A stretch of DNA of 64,000 bases from Tubulanus polymorphus (Eukaryota; Nemertea; Palaeonemertea; Tubulaniformes; Tubulanidae): the NCBI RefSeq assembly GCF_964204645.1, contig NC_134028.1:24836153-24900152 (forward strand), in the 5' to 3' direction. Within the stretch, counting starts at the first letter, position 1. Each line of letters begins with the position of its first letter. Positions 12,164 to 23,932 of this stretch are shown piece by piece. The notes beneath the pieces were generated by a model. That model was not told the origin of the DNA. It saw only the letters and a list, made by a program, of their open reading frames with translations, and did no database searches. Position numbers and translations under genes: made by a program.

Positions 12164-15100
12164 ATGACACTCATCAGAAGTTTGCAGTTTGTTGTTCGCA
12201 CGCAGCCCGTTCTAGTTCGATACACTTGCCGCAGCAGCTATCACGGAGGAGGGGGCGCTTCGGTTAATAGCGGCGCCGGTGAGAATGTGGTTATTGATCT
12301 GCGTAGTGATACGGTTACTCAACCGAACGCAGCTATGAGGCTCGCGATGCAAAACGCGACGGTCGGCGATGATGTTTTCGGGGAAGATCCAACTGTCAAC
12401 TGTAAGTTATATAACATCTTTTGAAAATGCATCCAGGTGTCATCTCACCTCCAGGTGTCGTTTTGATGTATCATCTGTAGGTACGTTATAACGACAAGTA
12501 AAATCGATTAAAATCTTTAGATATTAAATGATTGAATGATATTTCAGCTCTGCAGGACAGATGTGCCAAATTATTCGGCAAGGAAGCTGCTTTATTTATT
12601 CCGACGGGAACTATGGGTAACCTCATCGCGCGTACGTATTCAAATTCTTTAAAATGCCTACAATTCAGTTATAAAACCTCCCATAACAAATACCTTTCCA
12701 CAGCAAACATTTCCCCCCTACCCCAAGATGGAAGGCGTTCGTAAAGATAGGTTTACTATATTTCTAGTGATGCATTCAATAGATTTTTCAATGTGATTTT
12801 TCAGTGATGGTTTACTGTGATGGCCGTGGTTTAGAATGTTTACTCGGTGATAAGTCTCATATTTTCCTCTATGAACAAGGCGGCATGGCTCAGGTTAGTT
12901 TTCTACCTATTTACTTTGTAGATTCGATTAAAGCGAAGAGACAATTATTCGGAATTTGTTTCACAGGTGCTGCTATCTTTTAATAGAGATAGAAACTAAT
13001 TACTAATAACATCGATACACCGCGATGCGATGTACAATCAAAGTCAATCACCAATGTTTTACACTGCACTGCGGTGTAGATGCATTGAAAAGGTCAATTT
13101 TTTGGGAAACTTCATCGTTACTGCAGCATTCATCTGACTTTAAACAACTTTGAGCAACTGGCCCCGAATGTTTGAAATTATATTTCATAGATAGCAGGCG
13201 TGCATCCGCGTACGGTGTCCAATTTGAAAGATGGGACTTTCGATTTGACGGAATTGGAATATAAAATCCGGATATCCGATGATGTACATCAGCCGGTTAC
13301 TCGTATGATCTGCGTGGAGAATACGCACAACGTCTGTGGTGGGCGTATAATGCCTATAGACTTCCTTAAACACGTAAGTGGACTTTATTCTGAGATTGGT
13401 TTCTATAATTCAGTGGGGAACCAGTAATACTATTGTGCGTAGCCCACATAAGCGGTAACGTCACAGAGTCGGCATTCCCTTCAGTTTACATTTCTATCCA
13501 AAAATGCCAGGAACTCATCTTTGGATTGAGTAACTGTTGACTTTAGAAAGTGCTGAATTTGGCATCAGTCTGACTGCTACAAAGCCTGAAATATTGTTAA
13601 TGAAGTTGTTGTGTATTTTTTAATTGCTCTATACAGTTATTCGCTCATATTTCACGTAATATTTCAGTTGTATCAAATAGCGAAGAAGAACGAGATAAAT
13701 ATGCACATGGACGGAGCTCGACTGATGAATGCAGCCGTTGCTCTGGATATTCCTGTTTCGGATATAACCCGGTTTACTGATACCGTTACGATGTGCTTTT
13801 CAAAAGTAAGCTATACATTTATTGAAGAGTCCAATAAATATCCAGTGAAATTTGACTCGGATTTTGGTTGCAGCGTAGAAATATACTGTACTGGTTAATT
13901 ATTGTTTTAGGGACTTGGCGCCCCGATTGGATCAATATTGTCGGGATCTGCTGATTTCATTCAAGGGTAAGTCCAGCATGAACACCAACGCACATTTCAT
14001 GATAATTGAATACATAGTGAGCCAAAATCATTTTCTCTTCATGAAGTTTTTCGAGCTTTCATTGTTCCAGGTTTTAGCTTATCAACAAATTTCAACAAAT
14101 TTCTAATTAAATTAGACTCCTAACTACTAACTCGAATTGATTTGGCTGCAGTGATTTCTGTTCGAGTTTTGACGATGAAATTCAATTCACATTCTGTTGC
14201 AATAGTTCGGACATTTGTATTTCAGAGTCATAGAATTAATTTGACAATAATTTGAAAGCATTCGAGTTAAGAGGAGTCTACTGTATCAACTCCTCAACTT
14301 CATGATTGGCTTAAATCATGAAATATTTTGTAAATGTTTTTAGAGCGAACCGATTGAGGAAGTGTTTAGGAGGCGGTATGAGACAGGCGGGAGTTCTTGC
14401 GGCTGCTGCTCACGTCGCACTCGACGAGGCTCAATCTAAATTGAAAACCGATCATCATCACGCTCGCCAATTAGCCGAAGGTTCGTTGTTTTAGATTTTA
14501 AAGTTTCGAAAATCATGACTCGATTTGGCGGTTCTCGGTCAAGTTGAACTATGTATAGTTGAAATAAGTTCAGTTCTGGGTCCAGTTCCACAGTTCTAAG
14601 TTAAGATTTGACCCTGGGTTAAAACATTGAAAATGAACTAACTTTAACTCAGAGTTAACTCTAACTCACAACTGTGGAACTGGGTCCTGGGTAAACTGTG
14701 GAGTTAAATTTCCAGGGTCCCTAAGACTCCTTAAAAATCTCTTTCTAAACAGAAAATGCTTTTTAAGTTCTAAGTTAGAAATTTGGTAAAAGAAACTTTA
14801 AGTATTATTCGCTATAAATGTGGTAGACATTTTGTGGTATAAATGGTATAATCTTGTTGTGTATATTCAGCGTTGAATCACCACGGTAAAGGAATCGTCA
14901 GCGTTGATTTGAACGGAATCGAAACGAACATCGTGATGATCAATATGGAAACTGACGATATTTCAGCGGAAGATTTATGTGAAAGATTCGCTCAGGTTCG
15001 TTCGCATATCGATGATTGTCTTGTTTTGTTTTTGAGTAACTGTTTCGCATTTCAACTGGCATAGCTGTAATACACACACAATTCAGTACAAGTTTACTAT

Positions 15101-17200
15101 AAGCATTTGAATTCTATAGTATATCATGTATAACGTTATGAGTATTCCTGATGACTACTGGTAGATATACCGGTAGTCGAATAATCATTAACTCAAGCAA
15201 TAGAATAGAATAGAAATTTATCTAACATTACATTATTTGACATAATAACGGTATTACATAAGATATGGAAAGGAAGGAAAGTATCACAAAATCATAAGGG
15301 CTACATCGAGGAAAGATTTTGGACTTTTACTCAAAATGAAAAGTTAATGTTATTTCATATGAATCAAATTCGTTCATGCCTCCACAGTTTTGATTGATGC
15401 TTTTCATGTTACATAGTGAAGATGATTACAAATGAAATGGGTATTGGTCAGGAGTCAGTCACAGGGGCAGATTTAGGGAGTGGTCTCGGGGGTCCGGACT
15501 CCTGCTTTTCCATTGAGGTTGCCGTTTTTCTCAATTCAAATATTGTTAAAACCTGCAAATTTGATGTTCATTCTTTTGGAAATTGCATATTTTCGGATGC
15601 AGTTCTGTAAAAAAAAATCTACCTCCAAAGGTTGTTGATGTTAGTAGCAAATGACATGACTGCTTTATCTGGAAAAAATACCTTTTCTTGTCTTCTGGAC
15701 CCCGGCCTTCCAATTTTCCTAGATCCGCCCCTGAGTCAATCGAAAGCGGCAACATGAACCAAACTCTTTCAGGTCAGTAACGACGAGCTGAAACAGCAGA
15801 CGCCGCCGGCTGTAGTCAAAATGCGACCAACGCGTTTCTCACCTCGCGTTATTCGTCTTGTTTTACATCGCGATATTAATCCTGATTATTTTGCGATGTT
15901 GCTTGAGAAATTACCATATGTTTTTGCTGACGTTCTACATCGAGGTACAGTTTGATAGAAAAAGGTGGCTTCGTTGTGTCTGTATTTAGAACCTGGGATT
16001 CCTATGAGTATTGTAATGGTAATCATGGTTCTCACAGGACATACCCGGTACAGTGTGGCCACTGACCTGGAAAACCACGAAACACAAGGGAAAAACTTGG
16101 GAAGAATTTTGAATTCATGTCTCTGAGGGAACCATAAGTATCGGTAATAGTAACATCTCTTGTTTGCAACAGGTGTTTTTTTGTTGATGCTTTTCATCAT
16201 TTTTATGAACAACAATAAAATGGCAACGATTGAGAACTTCTTTGCTCTGTTTCGGTCATGTCTAACATTAGTACATGAATGAACATCAGTCACTTCTAAC
16301 TTCACTAGAAAATTCACAGTGATTGTTTTTGATAGCTGACTTGCACCCGTCTTGCTTCACTAACAGAATGGCAATAGATGTAGGTAGAAACTGTCTATAA
16401 CACTGAGAACTGGTTTTCATAATTATATTCCCTGCATTTCCTTACCTTATTAATGTTTAAATTTTAATGCTTATGTTGTTTGATATATCTTACATACTCG
16501 CTTGCCAGGATTTGATTGGATCCCGCTGAGGCTCACACCAACACAACCCCTGACTGCGGACCCTTCATTGGTCTGTTAAATCGTTACATTGCCCAAGATT
16601 ACTTTGGCTTAGCGGCCTCCAATTTCTGTATAAAGTCAATCAGAATCGTTGTCTGAAATCTTCAGCGGTGTAATAGACCTGAGGGTTTGCGACCAGGGCT
16701 TGGTGTGAGGCATTCAAACCCTGGCAAGCAAGGATGTGTATCTTAATGTAGGAATTCATATATTCAACAAAGATAGATAGTGTATTTTGGTATAATTGTA
16801 GTCAGTAGAACTCGGATAAGTGATCAGTATTTTTGAGTCCTGGTTACTGACTCTGCTATAGTCTATGACGCCTTGCTTTATCTGAAAAATGCATTAGTCA
16901 TTTCTTTGAACTGTTGCCTTCGAATTTTCCCCCGAGGGGGCAGTAGATCAGGTCTCTACTGTAGTGTGTCTACCCAGGATTACATGACATTTCCTGCTTT
17001 TTCAGGTGACGGAAGCTGAAAGAGCAGAATTAGGCGAAGAAATAGTCGTGCAGCTATTGGCATTCTCCGAGAAACTGGTCCGTTTTGTCACCCATCAAAA
17101 TTTAGATTCCGTCTCAGTTGAAAAGGCGACTAGAAAAATGAAATTCGTTCTGGACGAATACGCTTTGAAGCACTGCACTAACGAGGCAATTAATTCATAG
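12164..17200 (+). CDS. THA1: Low-specificity L-threonine aldolase
   Basis: PLP enzyme of fold type I cleaving L-threonine/allo-threonine to glycine and acetaldehyde. Exons: 12164-12401, 12548-12631, 12805-12893, 13191-13373, 13668-13805, 13911-13966, 14344-14480, 14871-14995, 15773-15919, 17006-17200 (1392 nt, 463 residues). Family landmarks in order: [33 protein letters not shown], the [10 protein letters not shown] loop, [10 protein letters not shown] (the Asp that binds the pyridine nitrogen), and [12 protein letters not shown], whose Lys at about residue 244 is the Schiff-base lysine. The N-terminus ([15 protein letters not shown]) is Arg-rich without acids, suggesting mitochondrial import. 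The donor of exon 9 (TAT|GTTTTT) is weak; an alternative end or a missed small exon is possible. An upstream in-frame ATG at 12062 was not chosen because it gives a Gly-run leader. Confidence 0.92.
14575..14690. mobile_element. MITE-like palindrome, intron 7 of threonine aldolase
   Basis: Ends are inverted repeats of CTGGGTCCAGTTCCACAGTT and AACTGTGGAACTGGGTCC, with internal TTAACTC-type repeats. It belongs to the 'GGYTGCACAGTC / GTTCCACAGT' palindromic family seen several times in the window. Confidence 0.65.
15461..15733. mobile_element. Non-autonomous hAT-like element, intron 8
   Basis: Terminal inverted repeats CAGGGGCAGATTTAGG at the left and CCTAGATCCGCCCCTG at the right, with GGGGTCCGGAC/GGACCCC pairing inside. 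Flanks AGTCAGTC and AGTCAATC look like an imperfect 8-bp target duplication, as hAT elements make. No transposase frame. Confidence 0.7.
16503..16733. mobile_element. Inverted-repeat element in intron 9
   Basis: Left end GCTTGCCAGGATTTGATTG...GCTCACACCAA and right end complementary to GCTTGCCAGGGTTTGAATG...CTCACACCAA. Arms are about 45 bp and imperfect. Related end sequence (CTCGCTTGCCAGGG) occurs at about 47784. Confidence 0.6.
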
Positions 17201-18850
17201 GAATTCGGATCAGTATTTCTTTCTCAGCTGATGTTACAATGGAAAGTCAAAATCAATTGATTCAATGATGATTCCGGTTTGTTCTATTAAGATACGCTGC
17301 TTAATAGAAAACGGAACACCCCAGCCCCAGATAAAATTATAGAAAAATCTATTTTAAGAAAATCAACATTTTGACTTGTGGTCTTCAATTGTTAGATTGA
17401 CTACAATGAGCTAAGATTGATCTTAAATCGAAGCCATGACTGTGTGAAACTGTATAGAGATATATCTATTCAATTATTGTTGATTATGCATTTCGATTAT
17501 ATTTACATTTATAATTATATTATACAGCATGTTACTGTACGTTTTGAAAAAGTGTTGAAATGATTTTATTATCAATGATGGTATTAAGGTTTTTATTGTT
17601 AAATATTGAGAAAATAAGAAGTGATTTTATCTTTATATATGATGTTTATGGTGTTTTACATCATCCTTGGAAATTTAGCTTTTACACGTACCAACAGTTT
17701 CCATAGTCTTGTACACAGCCATGGTTCGTAAACAACCCCTCTTGGGGGAACCCGTACATTTTCTGGTCTTGGTTGCTTCATGTTGGTGTGGGCTTCGGTA
17801 AAAGGCAACAAGCCCTGGCGAGTGAGACAATGAGGACTTGTGCAAGATTTTTCTCAGGTAGATTTCTCAACTGATAGTCTAACAGGCCCAAGGGCAAATT
17901 TAGCTGGACCCATATTTTTAGCCAAGATAACTTAGGATCTTCAGTAACCGAGGATCCCAACAGACCTCCTGAAAGGCTGCCCACCTACAGAGGTTGCTCT
18001 TCATATACTATGTTACTGTATAATCTAAATTCCTGAATCCGTCTCTGACCTGGCTTAGTCTTTGTGATGTCTACTTTTGAATCCAGCATCTCTACGAGGA
18101 TATGCTTAACAACCAACAGCAGCAATAATCAAAAAAAGGACTACAGTTGACTAATTTTATTATCTCAAGAAAATAGTTATATATAAACGAGTATTATTAA
18201 GGACAAAATCACATCCGTACATGTGTAAAAATCACCATTCTATAAACACAATTCATTACTATTTATGTTATGAAAACAGGAAATTTGTTTAGTAAATCAA
18301 CAATATAAATACAACTGATTGATTCCAGTTCATCATAGATATATATATTTATCGAGGTAAACTGTTTCATAAATCCAGTGGCGAGACTGATGTTAAGTGG
18401 AATTTTCACATTTTTCATCGGGTACCTTCAACTTTTCTTCACTCTTAGAACCTAGATTTTTCAAATAAGAATTATAAGAAAGTACGAATATTCTTTAATT
18501 TGAGTATTGTGAGAAACAGTTTCTCTCATGATGCCGAGAAGCAAGAAGGTTTGTAGTTGAAATTGACAGACTGATTCCAAACCAATAGGTCAAAATGAAC
18601 AGTATCACAAATGATACGCGCACATATATGCAGCATGTGCTTCTCAAGGTAAAACAGAAGAACACTCCATAAAAGCACATCGGAATTCTCTGCAAACGAA
18701 GTTTGATATTTTTCCTCATTTCTTAACATCAATCTCACTCTACAAATCAGATGCTATATACCGGTAGTCGGACAGAGTCAATCGTTGACAAATGAGTTTA
18801 TGAGCGTGTTGTTTCTCAAACTCACAAACTGATCTGTGATAAATCGTTCA
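17201..18850. other. Intergenic, convergent gene ends
   Basis: Lies between the threonine aldolase stop and the LRMDA-like stop, so both 3' UTRs fall here. It contains AT-rich text and no recognisable exon. A minus-strand AATAAA near 18155 could serve the LRMDA-like transcript. Confidence 0.5.
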
Positions 18851-21800
18851 CTACAGGTCAGTATTTCGTATGAATCGATTTCCTTCGGAATGACGACCGT
18901 AATACACATATTTCGACACGCCGTAAGAGCCTGAAAATAACCAGAAACCGCTAAAATACGTAAGTCCTTAAAAGAAATTAACTAGACTTGAAAACTCATT
19001 CAGAATTTTCTTAGAATGAGAAACAAATCAATGCTAAGGAATTCGGGGGCCACAGTGGGAGCCATTTCAAAGAATGACTTATATCAGTCACAGTAAACAC
19101 ACAATACTGATGATAAAATTCAACAAAAATTCAAATTCCCCGACTTTTCCCCTGACTCTCAAGACAAGAAGAGCCAAATTTCCCTGATTTTTCCTGCAAG
19201 AAATAATTGAAATTCCCTGATATTTGTTGATCTACAAGAACTCTGTAACACTTACCGACTGGACCATTTGGTTGTGCTGTATTTTCAGGTAAAGGAGTGT
19301 ATGGCGATGGTCTTTCCGGTTCGCAATAAGTCATCTACAAAATGAATTTCTAAAATGAAGCACCCTCTATAGACAACCCTTCGAGTTGATGTCTAGACCG
19401 TGAAAAGAAGAGATTGAGTGTTTTATAAATGGATCTAGATTTCTATATATCATTACCATATCGTCATCACGAGCTTTCACAGTTTTCAAAAACTCGCCAA
19501 CTCGCTCCGCTTCAGACCGTTCAAAATCAGTAACTGGCGATGCATCGATGAACTTCAAATTCGGTAAATTGTGTAACAAATAAAGCCTGAAATATACCGT
19601 ACAGTATAGTTTAGTTGATGAACTTGCTTATGTGGTTTATTTGAAAATCTATCAGAATGAAAGTCAATGATCAAATGAACAAAATAACTCGAAAGTCATA
19701 ACTCGAAATATTTGACATGGGTTAACCCAAAGGATAAATCTACTATTCACACTATGTGAAAAGAAGACCTTCTAAAATTGAATGTTTTATACCTGTATTT
19801 CTGGTAATCATCATCATCTTTCTCGATGTTCGACAGCTGATTAGGACAGGCCAGATTTCCCAGCAGACTGATGTACGTCAGCGACGGTAAACTCGTTCTT
19901 ATTTTGTCGATCAGGACGTCTAGATCTGATATTTACGATCGTCAAAGATGAAATGCTGTCATACAGAAAATCCCACAATCAATCCATAAAACATAATTTT
20001 GTAGTTAAATCAAGTATTCCTGGAGATGATCACTAGGATATACATGTAGTCTAAATGTCGATAATAAATCATTAACTAAAGGAACTCATTTTCCTTCTCT
20101 GAATGAGAAGTTTCTATATCATCACTACAACACAGGCTGCATCGTTTTCAGAATGGTTTGTAAAATGTCACCATCTCTTTTTGAATATGCAATGAATCTA
20201 GATATTTGTTAAAAAAGATCAAGAATGGTCGTTTTGTAAAAGGATATTTGATTTTTATTCAGCATGAGCGTGTGTAGATTTTCTAATGGTGGAATTTCTG
20301 TGTTGTTGTTTATCTTATTATTGTCAAGTACAAGTTCTTCTAAATGTGTGAATGGCCTTACATCGTCCAGTGAGCTAGAAATATAGATCATTTTCAAAGT
20401 GACAAATCATGATAATGATAACGGAATCATTTGGTCTAGCACGAACATTCTCAAGACGAGCATTCCATAAGATAGGGCAAAGGTAGCTATTGAAAGCTTT
20501 TTTCCCCATCTTTCGGTGTCAGTTGCTTTGAAGAATAAGCTTATTTAGCTATCATGAACTCTAACAATTTTACCTGAACTGATTAAAACTCAAATCTAGA
20601 CATCTAACGAGCTCGCTGTATTTAGAGATGATATCTTCAGACAGTTGATCGACATCTGCCCCGATACAAGAAAGCTACAAAAATAAATAAACATAGTGAG
20701 AATGCAATTATAAAGCAGTCTTTCCTTTGCAAGATTTTCTCAGAGAACTAGCAGGGATGAAATCAATTGGACTAAAATTAAAGAAATCCCATGATATAAT
20801 GATTCAACAACTAAAATCTGTTATCCTGATATTTCGTGAAGATTATTCCTTCTCATGTTTAGAGATGAATAAATCTCTGAAGATGGAGAGGAGAAAATGG
20901 CAAGTGATACTTTGCCACAATAGTACGGCATTATTCCCGTTAACATTAAAAAATGAGAGCGGATAGGGCAGTATTCAAAGCATATTGATTTAACTCTAAA
21001 CCACTAAGGATTGCCCAATTCTCTAATGTTTTAACTACATAGAGCACTCAACCTAACCCTATCCCTAGCAGTAAAACGAACCCTTTTTAGACTAATCCTC
21101 ATAACCATCTGGATCCTCTTAACCCTAATCCTAAACCTAATAATTCTATTGCTATTTACATTTGTATATCTTATCATATATAGATGTCAGCAAAATGGCT
21201 TTCACTAAAATAATGATGCGCTGGCAAAATATCCACTTCCAAAGAAAAACTAAGTGGTCAGTCGGAAATGTCAGGATTTTGTTAATTGTGTGGAATAAGC
21301 TACAGGAGTCATTTTCACAGTCAAGGCTTCCACTCATACAGGTCTAAGACAATTTTCACATCTTTAAATATGTGTTTGACATTTCTCCTGCTGTTGTCAC
21401 TCATATGCACACAGTCAGTCAGCAGGTCCCTGCTGACCTCGTAGGGTTTTCAGATCACGTGACCAAAACCGGCCATAGTGCCGTTTTTTCCCACTTCAAA
21501 AGTTATGAACTTGATAAATCTTATAATTGTCATCCGATTTACTTGAACTAAATTTATGAGGAAAGATAATAAGCATCTTGTACTGTGTTGAAAATTCCAT
21601 GTTAATGCGCGGCGTAGTTCGTGAGTTACAAGCTGTTGGACTCCAGCCAACTTTAGATTGTTGATTGACAGGTGCGCGTGTACTCTTCACCGCGGATTTC
21701 GAAAAATGCAGTTTTGAGATGCCCATCTTCTAGGCGATACTGCAGAAAAGGGGCGGGACTGGGGATCACGAAACCTTCACAGGTGTTTTCAAAACTTCTT

Positions 21801-23651
21801 GATTGACATCCAGGTATGCCGTACTTGTTTGTACCGGCAATTTGACCGATTTTGCGACACTTAAAAGATTTTAACGCAATATATTTCATCAAATTTTGAA
21901 ATTTAGAAATTAGTTCTCCCCCAGGTGGAAAAATATAGTAGTTTTAGTGTATATTGCAAAAGGTTTTAGTTAGATTCGTTAAGCCATCGCTCTCGACTTT
22001 TGGGTTAAATTTGGGAAGTATCGAAAAAATTGCTACATCCGGGCATTTTCATTCACTTCCGGGTTCGCGTTAGCGTTTGTTTACATGTGTAAATCAGCTG
22101 TTTACGCTAGTTTTAAGTTGTTTTAAGTCATTTTCTCACAGAATCAATGAAATTTATGATAATTACTTTATATTGAGCAACTTTGGGGAAGATGTCGCCG
22201 ATAAAGCTCAAGAAATCCCGTGTGTCATTCTGAAGGCCTTAGGCCTACCTCATCAATCACACTGAAAAAGCAGCTAGATGAACCCCCAGCCTCTCCCCAA
22301 TAAAAATGTCCATATGAAACCTAAATTGAAATGAAAATACAATATATATTTATCAAAAAATCATTTATTTATGTTTTGCAAGCTACAATTGAAACGGCCA
22401 AAGCTGACTCCTACTCGTAGTCAATTATCATCTTCCTTGGACTTGGGCCGCCACAAAATTTATAATTGCTGTATTTTATTGCTCATATGAAATTCTCAAT
22501 CCACAATTCCATTAACTTATCTATATTGAAGCTTATTTAGATAAGATGGTTGCAGTTTAAATAACTCCATCTCAGTGAGAGTTAAAGCTTTTAGGACTTG
22601 GCCTACATTTTGCATAATGATTCTTTTAAGAGGGGTTGGCTTATTTAACATCATAGTTCTTAGAGTGACCTGCAAAAGATAAAAGTTTCAATTGATAGAT
22701 CCTTCTTCAAGTACTTTACATACCATAAAGGTTCTTTCTGGATCTTTTTTAGCAACGAGGATCCAATAGGCCTAACGTGACTTGGCCTAAATTTGAAATT
22801 CAAGAATTCTTACTGGATCACTAATATTTTCTTACCAATCAACTGAACGCATGAATCCTGATTAAATAGAGGAAGCTGGGGTAAATACGATCAGTCTGAT
22901 ACCAATCATGATGCTTTTTTGGGTTTGAAATACTTTCCGAGCGCCGACAACCATTTGAATCCCAAATATCAATTGTTGCTATTGTGGTTACCATGGCAAC
23001 CAACTTTTATGTGTTGCGATGTCTGTGGTAAATTATAGTCGGATATATTTATCCCTGTGAAGTCCTAACACAAATAAGTAAACATTTATCCTTTGTTTTT
23101 AGCTGATGAATACCTGGAACTGGCAATGAGCCAATTAATTAAGCTAATTACCCTTAATTGGCTTAATTAATAATTAGTTTAAGATTTATAATCAATAAGA
23201 AAAGTATTATTCTGTATTTTCCCAAAGTTTGATTGAAATCGGATGACAAATCCCAAAGATATACAAGTTTCTTTTCTACTTTCAATTATTTCTTAACTAA
23301 GAAATTGATCATTTGGTCACCATTTGACCTTGTGACCTTTAGTTCATTTCCTAATGAAGACTCTATGGCTGAGAAGTGTGGTTTTCAGCCGACAAATTCC
23401 TTCATAACTTTTGAACGGCTTCACCGATTTTAGTTCTGTAAATTGCTATGATCTTATATTAAACCCTTCTTTCATCTAGGCCTTTTCAATTGTTTGTATA
23501 GTGTTTGGAAAATTTTCACTTGAAAACCCTCTAGGCCTACCCGGTTCTCTTCAGCTGCAAACACAACGTTCACATCGACATCGTCATCGTTATCAACTTC
23601 ATTTGTCGTACTGTCATCATGTGGACTTCTTTCAACTGGAGCAATTTCCAT
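18851..23651 (-). CDS. LRMDA: LRMDA-like leucine-rich repeat protein
   Basis: Small leucine-rich repeat protein resembling vertebrate LRMDA (C10orf11), which acts in melanocyte differentiation; the role in invertebrates is unknown. Exons by complement: 23541-23651, 20574-20674, 20248-20374, 19793-19932, 19457-19586, 19256-19334, 18851-18930 (768 nt, 255 residues, phases all consistent). LRR units: VRCLDLSFNQFSSL, LEELVLDNNKI, LHTLMLNKNQISDL, LTYISLLGN, then an LRR cap (ACPNQL...DDYQKYRLYLLHNLPNLKF) and the conserved tail YYGRHSEGNRFIRN. The acidic N-terminal exon (Asp/Glu-rich) is the least certain: its start ATG at 23651 is the first in frame after an acceptor-like site at 23703. Exon 3 to exon 4 has no GT or AG and fits a U12 AT-AA intron. 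The first intron is about 2.9 kb. Confidence 0.78.
19933..20247 (-). other. Probable U12-type intron with AT-AA ends
   Basis: On the minus strand the exon ends ...AAT CAA and the intron starts ATATCCTTTT, the consensus minor-spliceosome 5' site. The next exon must start ATA TCA GAT CTA to keep the conserved NQ-ISDLDVL reading, so the intron ends ...GATCGTAA. A branch-site-like ATCTTTGAC lies with its adenosine about 9 nt before that end. AAATATC is present at both boundaries, so the exact cut is ambiguous, but no placement gives GT-AG or AT-AC. Confidence 0.72.
21430..23440. other. Large intron of the LRMDA-like gene, repeat-derived
   Basis: No exon seen. It holds degenerate CCTAA/CCCTAA text near 21050-21145, a long AT-rich unit around 21450-21900, and a near-palindrome near 23132-23180 (CCAATTAATTAAG...CTTAATTGGCTTAATTAAT). 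Their class is unknown. Confidence 0.4.
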
Positions 23652-23932
23652 TTCTAATGACCTTTTCAAAGACTTGATAACTCCGCTACTCGATGAAATA
23701 AGCTGAAAATATATCTAAATTCTTAATGTTTAATTTACAGTCCATCCACCATATTGGAATGTCACATGACTTCTGTTTGACAGCTGAAGCAGAACAACCT
23801 TGAGAATCGAGTATTAACATTCACCGAATCAATTCTCGGAGCCACCCGCTATTGTGAACCAGGAAGTAATAAACAAGAAGCGAAGCGGCTCGTGCGAAAA
23901 TTGTTCTCGTCTTTTTCTGTTAATTGGTTAAA
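23652..23932. promoter_or_regulatory. Shared divergent promoter, LRMDA-like / BIRC5
   Basis: The first coding exon of the minus-strand LRMDA-like gene and the ATG of plus-strand BIRC5 are 281 bp apart and point away from each other, so this short interval probably holds both 5' ends. If the acceptor-like site at 23703 is used, the LRMDA-like promoter lies further right. Confidence 0.5.

Noticed and set aside
15886-16317. 143-codon minus-strand open frame
   Set aside because: Antisense to threonine aldolase exon 9 and its intron, and partly made of a repeat (GGTCAGTGGCCAC-type) seen elsewhere; no family motif.
21050-21145. Interstitial telomere
   Set aside because: CCTAA-like words occur but are irregular and not in a tandem CCCTAA register; too degenerate to call.
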